From positions 1 through 44,357 of the forward strand of contig CAYLOD010000004.1 in assembly GCA_964385235.1 (NCBI GenBank): a DNA stretch of 44,357 nucleotides, given 5' to 3'. Position numbers and translations under genes: made by a program. The notes under the pieces are model-generated. The model searched no databases. It was not told the origin of the DNA and saw nothing but the letters and a program-made list of their open reading frames with translations. Each line of letters opens with the position of its first letter. Within the stretch, counting starts at the first letter, position 1. The stretch comes from Pseudoruminococcus sp964385235. Lineage in GTDB: Bacteria > Bacillota > Clostridia > Oscillospirales > Acutalibacteraceae. This document shows, one piece after another, positions 7,507 to 16,544 of this stretch.

Positions 7507-10500
7507 TTATTCATCATTGGAACCGCCAAGGAAGTATGAACCCTCTTCATCTTCGTCTTCATCTTCGTCCTCATAATCGGAATCATCGCCGAACATATCG
7601 TCGTCATCGTCGTCCTTGTCGTTCACTATCCCGTTCGCGTCAAACATATTGTCCTCGTCGTCATCGTCGCCGTCGAGCAGATAGCCGTCCATAGTAGTCA
7701 TTACGTTTTTCTCGTTAAATTCGGAATTTCCCGATGCAAGTCCCACATCGTCGTCCTCGTCAAAGTTCTGCTGCAGATCTATCTCATTGTGGTTTTTGTC
7801 GAGGACTTTGACATCAAGAGCGAGTGACTGAAGCTCCTTGATAAGAACCTTAAACGATTCGGGTATACCCGGCTTTGGAATATTCTGACCCTTAACGATC
7901 GACTCATATGTCTTGACCCTGCCTACGACGTCATCAGACTTAACGGTGAGTATCTCCTGAAGTGTATATGCCGCGCCGTATGCCTCGAGCGCCCAAACCT
8001 CCATTTCTCCGAAGCGCTGGCCGCCGAACTGAGCCTTGCCGCCCAGCGGCTGCTGCGTAACGAGAGAATACGGTCCTGTGGAACGCGCGTGTATCTTGTC
8101 ATCAACAAGGTGATGCAGCTTGAGGTAGTACATATAGCCTACGGTTACGGGGTTGTCGAAGTATTCACCCGTTCTGCCGTCCTTAAGCCATGTCTTGCCG
8201 TCCTCTCTCAAGCCCGCCATACGGAAGCACTCAAAAATATCCTCCTCATGCGCGCCGTCAAAAACAGGCGTCATTATCTTCCAGCCGAGAGCCTTTGCGG
8301 CATAGCCGAGGTGAACCTCGAGAACCTGACCGATATTCATACGGGACGGAACGCCCAGCGGGTTAAGAACAATGTCAAGCGGCGTGCCGTCGGGGAGGAA
8401 CGGCATATCCTCAACGGGAAGTATCCTCGAAACAACGCCCTTGTTGCCGTGGCGGCCCGCCATCTTATCGCCGACGGAGATTTTTCTCTTTTGCGCTATA
8501 TAGCATCTTACGACCTGATTAACTCCCGGCTGAAGCTCGTCGCGGCTGTTCTCCCTCGTAAATACCTTGACGTCGACAACAATACCGTATTCGCCGTGGG
8601 GAACCCTGAGAGAAGTATCTCTTACCTCACGCGCCTTTTCACCGAAAATCGCTCTGAGAAGTCTTTCCTCCGCGGTAAGCTCAGTTTCGCCCTTGGGCGT
8701 TACCTTGCCGACGAGAATATCGCCCGTATGAACCTCCGCTCCGATATGGACTATACCGCGTTCGTCAAGATCCTTGAGCATATCGTCACCGACATTCGGT
8801 ATATCCCTTGTTATCTCCTCCGCGCCCAGCTTAGTATCGCGGGCTTCTATTTCGTATTCCTCTATATGGATAGATGTGTAGACATCATCTCTTACTACCT
8901 TTTCACTGATGAGGACGGCGTCCTCGTAGTTGTAGCCTTCCCATGTCATGAAGCCTATGAGAGCGTTCTTTCCGAGGCTTATCTCGCCGTTGCAGGTTGA
9001 CGGCCCGTCCGCGAGAACCTCTCCTTTCTTGACGCGCTGACCTTTGTCAACTATCGGTATCTGATTGATGCAGGTATCCTGATTTGAACGGACAAACTTT
9101 GTGACATGGAATGTTTCAGTTCTGCCGGAATCGTATGTGACCTTTATCTCGTCCGCGCTTACGCTGTCAACAACGCCGTCCTCAGACGAAAGTATACATA
9201 CTCCCGAGTCAACGCCCGCTTTATATTCCATACCTGTACCGACTATCGGAGCTTCCGTCACGAGAAGCGGTACAGCTTGTCTTTGCATATTTGAGCCCAT
9301 GAGCGCACGGTTCGCGTCGTCGTTCTCAAGGAACGGTATCATCGCCGTGGCGACGGAAACGACCATTCGCGGAGAAACGTCCATATAGTCCGCCTTTTCG
9401 CGTTCGACCTCGACAAATTCATCTTTGCATCTGCCGTTAATCTTCTCGTGAATGAAGTGGCCCTCCTCGTCAAGCGGCTCATTAGCCTGGGCAACGATAT
9501 AGTTATCCTCAACGTCGGCAGTCATATAGACAACCTCGTTTGTTACCACTCCCTTTTCCTTGTCAACACGGCGGAATGGAGCTTCTATCAAGCCGTACTC
9601 GTTGATTTTCGCAAATGTCGCGAGGTATGAGATAAGTCCGATGTTCGGACCTTCGGGAGTTTCGATAGGACACATACGTCCATAGTGGCTGTAGTGAACG
9701 TCACGAACCTCAAATCCCGCTCTGTCCCTCGAAAGACCTCCGGGGCCGAGAGCCGAAAGACGTCTTTTGTGCGTGAGCTCCGCAAGCGGGTTATTCTGAT
9801 CCATAAACTGTGAAAGAGGAGATGAACCGAAAAACTCCTTGATGGCTGCGGTAACGGGACGGATATTGATAAGCGCGTTAGGCGACATATTCTCGAGATC
9901 CTGCGCCTGAAGCGTCATTCTCTCTCTTATAACTCTCTCGAGACGTGAGAAGCCTATTCTGAACTGATTCTGGAGAAGTTCGCCGACGGAACGTATGCGG
10001 CGGTTGCCGAGATGGTCTATATCGTCTGTGTTTCCGATACCGTTCGCAAGGCAGTTCATGTAGTTTATGCTGGAGAATATATCGTCAATGATAATATGCT
10101 TGGGAACGAGGTCGTCACGGCGGCGGCTGAGTTCCTTTTTGAGCTCGTCGTCGTTTTTGCACTCGTCGAGTATCTCGCAAAGTACGGAGAAGCGTACACG
10201 CTCCTTTATTTCGCACTCCTTGGCGGCGTCAAAGGAAACAAACTTGGAAATATTCACCATACCGTTTGATATGACCTTGACTGTCTTTCCCTCGGGGGTC
10301 TGAACATACGCGACATTTACGCCCGCGTCCTCTATCTCCTGCGCGAGGGCGGGAGAGATAACGGTACCCGCGTCCGCTATTACCTCGCCCGTGAGCGGAT
10401 TAGCGACAGGCTCGGCTATCTTCTGGTTGGCAAGTCTGTTTGCTATGCCGAGCTTTTTGTTGTACTTGTAGCGGCCGACTCTCGACATATCGTATCTTCT

Positions 10501-11292
10501 CGAGTCAAAGAAAAGAGCGTTAAGGTGTGCCTGCGCGCTTTCAACTGTCGGAGGCTCGCTCGGGCGGAGCTTTCTGTAAATCTCCTTGAGAGCCTCCTCG
10601 GTATTCTTGCATGAATCTTTCTCAATAGTGGCAAGGATCCTTTCGTCCGCGCCGAAGTAATCTATAATATCGTTGTCGGTGCTGAGTCCCAGAGCGCGGA
10701 TAAATACCGTGACGGGTATCTTTCTGTTTTTGTCTATACGGACATAGAATACATCGTTTACATCGTTTTCGTACTCAAGCCACGCGCCTCTGTTCGGGAT
10801 AACGGTAGAGCTGAAGAGCTGCTTGCCCGTCTTGTCATACTCCATCTTGTAGTAGACGCCCGGAGACCTCACGAGCTGAGAAACAATGACGCGTTCCGCG
10901 CCGTTTATTACAAACGTACCGCTCGGCGTCATAAGCGGAAAGTCGCCCATAAAAACCTGACTTTCCTTGACTTCGTCGGTTTCCTTGTTATATAATCTTG
11001 CGGTCACGCGGAGCGGAGCGGAGTGAGTAGCGTCTCTCTCCTTGCATTCCTCAACGCTGTAGTTGGGATGCTCGGTATCAAGCTCGTAATCAATAAAGTC
11101 AAGCGTGAGATTACCTGTATAATCGGTTATTCCGGAAACGTCCCTGAACACCTCGCGCAAACCCTCATCGAGGAACCACTGATATGAATTTTTCTGAATC
11201 TCAATAAGGTTTGGCATATCAATGACTTCATCAATGCGAGAAAAGCTCATTCTCTCGGTGTTCCCGAGACGTACAGGTTTGACATTTACCAT
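7507..11292 (-). CDS. rpoB: DNA-directed RNA polymerase subunit beta
   Basis: The product has 1261 residues from ATG 11292. This start has GGAGTG 8 nt upstream and aligns with the usual beginning of the family (RISEVLELPNLIEIQ in Bacillus, RIDEVIDMPNLIEIQ here). A TTG at 11349 would add 19 residues but has no ribosome binding site. The rifampicin pocket is intact (FFGSSPLSQFMDQNN, THKRRLSALGPGG), as are the catalytic-core GEMEVWALEAYGAAYTLQE and KGQNIPKPGIPESF blocks. After the conserved end (about residue 1165) comes a tail of about 90 residues very rich in Asp and Glu, ending in a run of D/E and then GSYFLGGSNDE. Acidic tails occur in other Firmicutes, but this one is long. rplJ and rplL are not adjacent; the gene has its own promoter at 11455-11483. 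Confidence 0.99.
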   Translation of the reverse strand: MVNVKPVRLGNTERMSFSRIDEVIDMPNLIEIQKNSYQWFLDEGLREVFRDVSGITDYTGNLTLDFIDYELDTEHPNYSVEECKERDATHSAPLRVTARLYNKETDEVKESQVFMGDFPLMTPSGTFVINGAERVIVSQLVRSPGVYYKMEYDKTGKQLFSSTVIPNRGAWLEYENDVNDVFYVRIDKNRKIPVTVFIRALGLSTDNDIIDYFGADERILATIEKDSCKNTEEALKEIYRKLRPSEPPTVESAQAHLNALFFDSRRYDMSRVGRYKYNKKLGIANRLANQKIAEPVANPLTGEVIADAGTVISPALAQEIEDAGVNVAYVQTPEGKTVKVISNGMVNISKFVSFDAAKECEIKERVRFSVLCEILDECKNDDELKKELSRRRDDLVPKHIIIDDIFSSINYMNCLANGIGNTDDIDHLGNRRIRSVGELLQNQFRIGFSRLERVIRERMTLQAQDLENMSPNALINIRPVTAAIKEFFGSSPLSQFMDQNNPLAELTHKRRLSALGPGGLSRDRAGFEVRDVHYSHYGRMCPIETPEGPNIGLISYLATFAKINEYGLIEAPFRRVDKEKGVVTNEVVYMTADVEDNYIVAQANEPLDEEGHFIHEKINGRCKDEFVEVEREKADYMDVSPRMVVSVATAMIPFLENDDANRALMGSNMQRQAVPLLVTEAPIVGTGMEYKAGVDSGVCILSSEDGVVDSVSADEIKVTYDSGRTETFHVTKFVRSNQDTCINQIPIVDKGQRVKKGEVLADGPSTCNGEISLGKNALIGFMTWEGYNYEDAVLISEKVVRDDVYTSIHIEEYEIEARDTKLGAEEITRDIPNVGDDMLKDLDERGIVHIGAEVHTGDILVGKVTPKGETELTAEERLLRAIFGEKAREVRDTSLRVPHGEYGIVVDVKVFTRENSRDELQPGVNQVVRCYIAQKRKISVGDKMAGRHGNKGVVSRILPVEDMPFLPDGTPLDIVLNPLGVPSRMNIGQVLEVHLGYAAKALGWKIMTPVFDGAHEEDIFECFRMAGLREDGKTWLKDGRTGEYFDNPVTVGYMYYLKLHHLVDDKIHARSTGPYSLVTQQPLGGKAQFGGQRFGEMEVWALEAYGAAYTLQEILTVKSDDVVGRVKTYESIVKGQNIPKPGIPESFKVLIKELQSLALDVKVLDKNHNEIDLQQNFDEDDDVGLASGNSEFNEKNVMTTMDGYLLDGDDDDEDNMFDANGIVNDKDDDDDDMFGDDSDYEDEDEDEDEEGSYFLGGSNDE

Positions 11293-11454
11293 AGGCCAAT
11301 CACTCCATTCATCATTTAACCGTCTTTGATTCCCTGCCGAAAACGCCAAGAAAATTTTTTTAAAAATACACTTGATTTTTTGTCGAAAACGTGTTAATAT
11401 CTTGTAGTTAAGTCAAGCAAAAGGGAATATTTATATATTATGGTGCAGTTTATT

Positions 11455-11483
11455 ATTATACTGCGAATGGAAACTATTGTCAA
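11455..11483 (-). promoter_or_regulatory. Perfect-consensus sigma-A promoter of rpoBC
   Basis: TTGACA (11478-11483), 17-nt spacer, TATAAT (11455-11460) on the - strand: a full consensus match. The predicted start is near 11448, which gives an untranslated leader of about 155 nt before rpoB. I see no riboswitch or strong hairpin in that leader. Confidence 0.85.
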
Positions 11484-11616
11484 TAGGTTTTGCAAAGTTT
11501 CCTTATTTTTTTGCGTTTTTTTGGCTTTCATGCGTTTCTTCGGATATTAGAGGAGCTGATTATTCTTTTATGCAATATAAGAAACACGCGGTCGGGTTGT
11601 CGTTATTTTAATAAAA

Positions 11617-11668
11617 TAAAAGACAAAAAAGCCCTCCGATGACCGCTTAAAGCGAGTCATTCGGAGGA
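11617..11668 (-). terminator. Terminator of the LCP-family gene
   Basis: CCTCCGA (11633-11639) pairs with TCGGAGG (11661-11667), with further partial pairing inside around a CGCTT...AGCG core. On the - strand the stem is followed by CTTTTTTGTCTTTT. It separates the gene at 11801 from the rpoBC promoter. The remaining bases between 11668 and 11801, and between 11484 and 11616, show nothing else I can name. Confidence 0.85.
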
Positions 11669-11800
11669 GCTTTCTCATAGTATTCAATAAGTTTTCTGTC
11701 CCGTAAAGGCGTTGCTTCTGCCTGATAGGGGCATATTTTGCCCGGGTTATTTCCGAAATCCGCGCAAAACCGGGCACGGCATTATGCACTATAAATTATT

Positions 11801-12985
11801 CTAATATTCATCGTAATCCGAGTCCGAACTTAAACTTATGATATTAGAGCTGCCGTATATCTTGTTTTGTACTGTTTGCCGCTCCAAATCCCAGTCATTG
11901 ATAGTTACTACGTCCATTCCGTCTATTTGCGGGCAGGAGTAGTTGCCTCCTTCAATTTCGGGGACACTGAGCTGCTCTGTTTTATAGCCGAGATAGTTAA
12001 GGGCATTCTGCGCAAGGTACACGATCTCGCCCTTGTCAAGGTCTGTCTGTATCATAGGCCCTATCTGATAGATTATGCTCATTATCTGCGCTATACTGGA
12101 TTTTTTCAAATCCTTCATAATGGTATTGATAACTATCCTCTGCCGGCTTGTTCTGTCCCAGTCCGAGCCTATGCTGTCCCTGTCGCGGGAGTACCACAGC
12201 GCCTGTCTGCCGTTCAGATGCACAATACCCGCCCCGGCGGTTATCTCGTAGCGCGTTTCCACCTGATTATTCTTCCAGCACTGCCAGTTTATATAGTCTA
12301 TCTCCTCGTCGGTCAGCTCCAGATCAATACCGCCGAGTGTATCAATAATATTGGTAAAACTCTCAAAATCGACAACGGCATAGCGGTCGATCTCAATGCC
12401 GAAGCTCTGCTCTATTGTTTCCGTCGCAAGCGCGGGACCGCCCAAGGCGTATGACGTATTGAGCCTGTGCTCAAATCTGTCGGGGATACTTACCCACAGG
12501 TCTCGAAGGAACGAGGTCATTACGAGCTTTTCCGTCGTATTGTTGATGGACACAAGGATCATAGAATCCGAGCGTCCGAACTCCTCGTCGCCCTGCTTTT
12601 TGTCCGCGCCGAAAAGCATTATGTTGAGAACGCTGTCATCATCTTTCAGCTTTTCCGGTATGGTACCGACATAGCTTGAAGTCGATACCTCCGACGTGGA
12701 ATCCGAAACGGTACCGGTCTTTGAACCGCCTGTTTCTTTTTTGTCATAGTTAATGCGGCTTATCGAACTGTACGCGTAAATGCACGCGGACCCCGCGAAT
12801 ATAAATATAACGGATACAAGGATCGTAACCGTGTTTACTATCCACATTTTGCGGGTATTTGAACGGGTGTTCTTCCGGGGCGATGCTTTTTTAGCTTTCG
12901 CGGATCCTGCCGAGGACGGTCTGCTGTCATGCCTTGAATCGGAAAAAATATCCTCATATTCGTTATTTCGGCGTTCTTCACTCAA
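11801..12985 (-). CDS. LytR-CpsA-Psr (LCP) family cell-wall polymer ligase
   Basis: The product has 394 residues: a basic, Ser-rich cytoplasmic N-terminus, one membrane anchor (about 46-72), then an extracellular LCP domain. Family marks are the LFGADKK...GRSDSMILVSIN start of the domain, the conserved Arg in SFLRDLWVSIP, DTLGGIDLELT, and the GAGIVHLNGRQALWYSRDR...DWDRTSRQR block with the Arg residues that bind the lipid pyrophosphate. LCP enzymes move wall teichoic acid or other anionic polymers from the undecaprenyl carrier to peptidoglycan. The start is TTG 12985 with AAAGG about 12 nt upstream; no ATG or GTG is better placed. The gene is monocistronic, between a good promoter and a strong terminator. 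Confidence 0.92.
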   Translation of the reverse strand: MSEERRNNEYEDIFSDSRHDSRPSSAGSAKAKKASPRKNTRSNTRKMWIVNTVTILVSVIFIFAGSACIYAYSSISRINYDKKETGGSKTGTVSDSTSEVSTSSYVGTIPEKLKDDDSVLNIMLFGADKKQGDEEFGRSDSMILVSINNTTEKLVMTSFLRDLWVSIPDRFEHRLNTSYALGGPALATETIEQSFGIEIDRYAVVDFESFTNIIDTLGGIDLELTDEEIDYINWQCWKNNQVETRYEITAGAGIVHLNGRQALWYSRDRDSIGSDWDRTSRQRIVINTIMKDLKKSSIAQIMSIIYQIGPMIQTDLDKGEIVYLAQNALNYLGYKTEQLSVPEIEGGNYSCPQIDGMDVVTINDWDLERQTVQNKIYGSSNIISLSSDSDYDEY

Positions 12986-13048
12986 ACGCAGTCACAACCT
13001 TTCTTAATCGCACGTTTACGCATAGAATTAAATAAATCCATTTTTGCT

Positions 13049-13077
13049 ATTATATCGCAGTAAATGGCAAAATTCAA
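13049..13077 (-). promoter_or_regulatory. Sigma-A promoter of the LCP gene, with flanking inverted repeat
   Basis: TTGAAT (13072-13077), 17-nt spacer, TATAAT (13049-13054). CCATTT-N-TGC and GCA-NN-AAATGG flank the -10 as an imperfect inverted repeat (about 13039-13068), a possible operator. The start is near 13042, about 57 nt before the TTG codon. Confidence 0.7.
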
Positions 13078-13139
13078 CAAAAAGATAAAAAAATCGTCGT
13101 ATTAAACAGAAAAACAGATTATCTGCCGTTATTTATCAA

Positions 13140-13751
13140 TTAAATTCGGCTGTGCTGCTCTCCGTCACTTGTTATCTGCTCGTCAAGTGTAAGACCGTAT
13201 GATGGCAAAAAGTCATTTATAAAATCCTCAAGCTCAGGTGTCATGCTTTTCTCAATAGACGCCCGTATGCTTTCCTCCGCCTTGCGGAACTCCATGTTGC
13301 CCATACGCCTTTCCTCTATACATTTTATAAGGGCTGCCAATCTGTCCGCGAGTTTGACTATTTTCCATATCTCCGCGTCGTCCTCACCGACGGTAAAATA
13401 CTTCTCATACTCCCCGCGCAAATCATCGGGCAGCGACGAAAGCAGCTTTTCGCCCGCTTCGCTTTCGACCGCCTTGTACGCTTCGCGCAGCTTTCTGCTT
13501 GAATATTTTACCGGTGTCGGGAGGTCGCCCGTTATTATCTCCGTACAGTCATGGAACATGGCGCAGACAGCGGCTTTTTCGGCGTCAACATTCCCGCCGA
13601 AGCGTTTATTCTTTATTATACACAGCGCGTGAGCGATAAACGCGACCTCAAGGCTGTGCTCACTGAGGTTCTCATTTCTTGTATTGTTCATCAAACCCCA
13701 TCGGTTTATGTATTTCAGCCTTGAAAGAGTAGAAAAAAATGAATAGCTCAT
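13140..13751 (-). CDS. HD-domain 5'-deoxynucleotidase, YfbR-like
   Basis: The product has 203 residues. Metal ligands of the HD fold are visible: His32 (SEHS), His67-Asp68 in MFHDCTE, and a later Asp in KLADRLAAL. The HDCTEIITGDLPTPVKY stretch is the signature of YfbR, which removes phosphate from 2'-deoxynucleoside 5'-monophosphates and keeps dNMP pools balanced. ATG 13751 has a modest GGTGAT site upstream. The gene has its own promoter at 13781-13809 and lies 97 nt after tsaD. The length fits YfbR (199 residues in E. coli). Confidence 0.88.
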   Translation of the reverse strand: MSYSFFSTLSRLKYINRWGLMNNTRNENLSEHSLEVAFIAHALCIIKNKRFGGNVDAEKAAVCAMFHDCTEIITGDLPTPVKYSSRKLREAYKAVESEAGEKLLSSLPDDLRGEYEKYFTVGEDDAEIWKIVKLADRLAALIKCIEERRMGNMEFRKAEESIRASIEKSMTPELEDFINDFLPSYGLTLDEQITSDGEQHSRI

Positions 13752-13780
13752 ATTATCACCACAAAAATTTTCTTTCCACT

Positions 13781-13809
13781 ATATTATCATACTCTCTCAC
13801 TTTATTCAA
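13781..13809 (-). promoter_or_regulatory. Sigma-A-type promoter of the YfbR-like gene
   Basis: TTGAAT (13804-13809), 17-nt spacer, TAATAT (13781-13786) on the - strand. The start is expected near 13774. Confidence 0.55.
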
Positions 13810-13848
13810 CCGAAACGCTGCAAAGTTTCAAAAATCCACAGGGAACAG

Positions 13849-14856
13849 CTAAAGCTCAATGCTCACAGCCGCTCTCGCGTTCAGCTCCATACCCGCCGTA
13901 TTGCCCGCGAGAAATTCATAATAACCCTGAGCGCCTACCATCGCTCCGTTATCTCCGCAAAGCTCAACAGGGGGATAGAAGTATTCCCAGCCGCGTTTTT
14001 CGCACTCCTCCTTTAGCCTGCGGCGGAGAAGCGAGTTCGCGGAAACGCCGCCCGCCATGACGAGCCTGTCATAGCCGAGGTCTTGAGCAGCGTTTATAAA
14101 GTTCTCTATAAGACAGTCTGTGACAGCCTTGCGGAACGAGGCGCAAAGATCCTCGACAGGGAGCTTTTGACCCCTTTGCTCTGTATTGTGAATAATATTT
14201 ATAACGGCAGTCTTTAAGCCGGAAAAGCTGAAATCATACGGTGCGCCGTCTACCCTCGGATGCGGCAGCCTGAAGCTGAGCGGATCCCCGTCCTCCGCGC
14301 GTTTGTCGAGATGTATGCCTCCGGGATACGGCATACCCATTGTTCTGGCGGCCTTGTCGAACGCTTCTCCTGCGGCGTCGTCGCGTGTCCTGCCGATTAT
14401 TCGCATATCGGTGTAGTCGATGACCTCGACAATATGACTGTGTCCCCCTGAAACAACAAGACAGATAAACGGCGGTTCAAGCTCCCCGTGGGCGAGATAG
14501 TTTGACGCGATGTGCGAACGCAGGTGATGAACAGGAATAAGGGGCAGCCCTGTCGCGAACGACAAGCCCTTGGCAAAATTCACACCGACAAGAAGCGCGC
14601 CGATGAGTCCCGGCGCGTGTGTTACAGCTATCCCGTCAATATCGCCGAGTGAAGCATTCGCGTCAGAAAGCGCTTTGGATACAACGCCGTTTATATTCTC
14701 ACAATGTCTGCGCGAGGCTATCTCGGGTACAACGCCGCCGTATTTTTTATGCTCCTCAACCTGCGAAGCTACCGCAGATGAAAGAACTTTTCTGCCGTCC
14801 TCAACAACGGCGGCGGCTGTTTCATCGCAGGAGCTTTCTATTGACAACAGTTTCAT
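13849..14856 (-). CDS. tsaD: tRNA N6-threonylcarbamoyladenosine transferase TsaD
   Basis: The product has 335 residues and the usual Kae1/TsaD length. It starts with the ASKHA-fold phosphate loop MKLLSIESSCDETAAAVV. His111 and His115 (HHLRSH) are the metal ligands, and GDNGAMVGAQGYYE near the C-terminus supplies the last Asp ligand. TsaD, with TsaB and TsaE, transfers the threonylcarbamoyl group made by TsaC onto A37 of tRNAs that read ANN codons. TsaB/E/C genes are not in this window. ATG 14856 follows AAGGAG by 7 nt. The gene has its own promoter, and its ribosome binding site is inside a perfect inverted repeat (14866-14891). Confidence 0.97.
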   Translation of the reverse strand: MKLLSIESSCDETAAAVVEDGRKVLSSAVASQVEEHKKYGGVVPEIASRRHCENINGVVSKALSDANASLGDIDGIAVTHAPGLIGALLVGVNFAKGLSFATGLPLIPVHHLRSHIASNYLAHGELEPPFICLVVSGGHSHIVEVIDYTDMRIIGRTRDDAAGEAFDKAARTMGMPYPGGIHLDKRAEDGDPLSFRLPHPRVDGAPYDFSFSGLKTAVINIIHNTEQRGQKLPVEDLCASFRKAVTDCLIENFINAAQDLGYDRLVMAGGVSANSLLRRRLKEECEKRGWEYFYPPVELCGDNGAMVGAQGYYEFLAGNTAGMELNARAAVSIEL

Positions 14857-14865
14857 TTTTATTCT

Positions 14866-14891
14866 CCTTAAATAAAGCGGTTTATTTAAGG
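14866..14891. repeat. Perfect 11-bp inverted repeat over the tsaD start point and ribosome binding site
   Basis: CCTTAAATAAA (14866-14876) and TTTATTTAAGG (14881-14891) are exact reverse complements with a GCGG loop. In tsaD orientation the repeat begins 2 nt after the -10 box, covers the predicted start point, and ends inside AAGGAG (14864-14869). It could be an operator or an mRNA 5' hairpin that hides the ribosome binding site. Confidence 0.85.
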
Positions 14892-14893
14892 AT

Positions 14894-14922
14894 ATTATAA
14901 CATCTCACGAATTACCGGTCAA
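14894..14922 (-). promoter_or_regulatory. Sigma-A promoter of tsaD
   Basis: TTGACC (14917-14922), 17-nt spacer, TATAAT (14894-14899) on the - strand. The -35 and most of the spacer lie inside the 3' end of the upstream membrane-protein gene. The start is expected near 14887, inside the inverted repeat. Confidence 0.75.
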
Positions 14923-16452
14923 CTTTTGCCTTTTGCCCTTGAAAGAACCTTTGAGCTTATTGAGGAAAGGGTGCGGTTCCCTCAGTCTGTCCGCGAGCCT
15001 TATTATTCCGTCCGCGCATATAATAATGAAAACGGGGGTAAAGTTAAATATATACCTCGAACGCGTTTCCCATATCAGGAAAAACAGGAATACTCCGAAC
15101 ATCATTATGTGCATAAGAGTAATATAATTAAACCTCGGCTTTCGTATACAGGAGAAAATCGAAACACACACCATAACAAGGATCAAAACGTGCATAGCCG
15201 AGCTGAAAGCTGAAAACGGCGGGGCGCTTACTCCGCCTTTGGGCGTTATCGTATTGAGAAGGCTGTTGTCATTTATATTTTTATACACATAGTGACTGAT
15301 ATAATACGTCCCGTCGGACCATGTGAACTCTATTTTTTCCCCTAAATGCCCCATAAGACCGATAAAACCGTAATCGGAGATTCGCTTGTTTATAACGTCG
15401 ACATTAGCTTGTATTTTCTCCTGATAACTTCCCGCGTGCGCCGTCAGGTAACTGTCCGCACGGTTATATCCGCCGTTGCCCTTGAGCCCCATCATGATCC
15501 AATGTGTAACGGGGTACTTTTCCCTGGCGGAGGTTTCCTTATCCGCAATATTGAGCGAGGATACTAAACCGTTGAACGCGATAGTCAAAACGAGGAACCC
15601 CGCGGCGACAGTACCTGTGCCGATAAGTACTTTCTTTATTCCGCCCTTATAAATCATATACATTACGACAGCAATCAATACTATTACTATGCTTCCCTTT
15701 AACATACAGCCGACCGCGCAGGCAGCGCCCGAGAAGAAAAACAGAGTGATTTTTTCCGGCATTTTCTCCGACTCATACGCGCAGATAAAAAGATATATCG
15801 ACAAAACGCAGAACGGCATACTTACAGAATCGGTATAAAAATACGGGCAATAGGTGTAGTACGGCAGGAAAAGGAAACAGATGGCCGCGACCGTAAGAGC
15901 ATGGAAGTTTCCGAATGCCTTCTTAGCCGTCAAAAAGCAAAATACAACGGCGGCGTTTATAAATATTGTATTGAGTATAACGCCCGCCTCTATGGGGATA
16001 TTCCCCGATATAAGGTATATGACACGATAATACAGCGAGAAAAGTACCGCTATTCCGTTATTATTGGGGTATCTCGCGAGATAGTTGTGGAACTTCGGGA
16101 GAGTGTCGTATATATGTTCCATATTTCCGTTGTAAGCATAGCTTTTAGCGATTTCGTTTATAATCTCCCAGTCCGAGGTCGGTACGGCGAGACAGTTGAG
16201 CGCGACAACAAGCTGAATTATAAACATAATTACAGCCATGACCGCAAATATTATATTCGTTCTTTTATTGTCAATATCCGGGGATTTTTTACGGAGTTTA
16301 CAGACGACAAATACCGACGCGCATATGAGAGCAATACCAAGGAAAAATCCTACTATATCTTTTACACATATGGATATTACTGCTATACATGTAACTGTCA
16401 AAAAACAGATAAAAAAAACAATATGAAATACCCTGTCGAATATCTTACTCAT
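14905..16452 (-). CDS. Multi-span membrane protein, GT-C glycosyltransferase-like
   Basis: The product has 515 residues and about eleven or twelve hydrophobic segments. A short basic N-terminus leads into paired membrane segments (about 8-55). A first outer loop holds SDWEIINEIAKSYAYNG, with acidic residues where GT-C enzymes (PMT/ArnT-like, family 39) carry their catalytic Asp. Further segments contain a VKLSYIIM-free, Phe/Tyr-rich core (FLFLPYYTYCPYFYTDS), and a final segment reads WETRSRYIFNFTPVFIII, a pattern common in GT39-like proteins of Firmicutes. It probably transfers a sugar from a polyprenyl-phosphate donor to a surface target; substrate unknown. ATG 16452 has GGAGAG 8 nt upstream and is preferred over ATG 16473, which has none. 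Confidence 0.75.
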   Translation of the reverse strand: MSKIFDRVFHIVFFICFLTVTCIAVISICVKDIVGFFLGIALICASVFVVCKLRKKSPDIDNKRTNIIFAVMAVIMFIIQLVVALNCLAVPTSDWEIINEIAKSYAYNGNMEHIYDTLPKFHNYLARYPNNNGIAVLFSLYYRVIYLISGNIPIEAGVILNTIFINAAVVFCFLTAKKAFGNFHALTVAAICFLFLPYYTYCPYFYTDSVSMPFCVLSIYLFICAYESEKMPEKITLFFFSGAACAVGCMLKGSIVIVLIAVVMYMIYKGGIKKVLIGTGTVAAGFLVLTIAFNGLVSSLNIADKETSAREKYPVTHWIMMGLKGNGGYNRADSYLTAHAGSYQEKIQANVDVINKRISDYGFIGLMGHLGEKIEFTWSDGTYYISHYVYKNINDNSLLNTITPKGGVSAPPFSAFSSAMHVLILVMVCVSIFSCIRKPRFNYITLMHIMMFGVFLFFLIWETRSRYIFNFTPVFIIICADGIIRLADRLREPHPFLNKLKGSFKGKRQKLTGNS

Positions 16453-16544
16453 AACAAACTCTCTCCAATCCATTGTAATTATGGATAAAAACTATTTCGG
16501 CTTAATGTTTTTTAAATTTTAGTGTATTTTACCGGAATAATACA

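Noticed and set aside
8089..9000. 303-codon ORF antisense to rpoB
   Set aside because: Shadow of a highly conserved gene; no ribosome binding site or recognisable domain.
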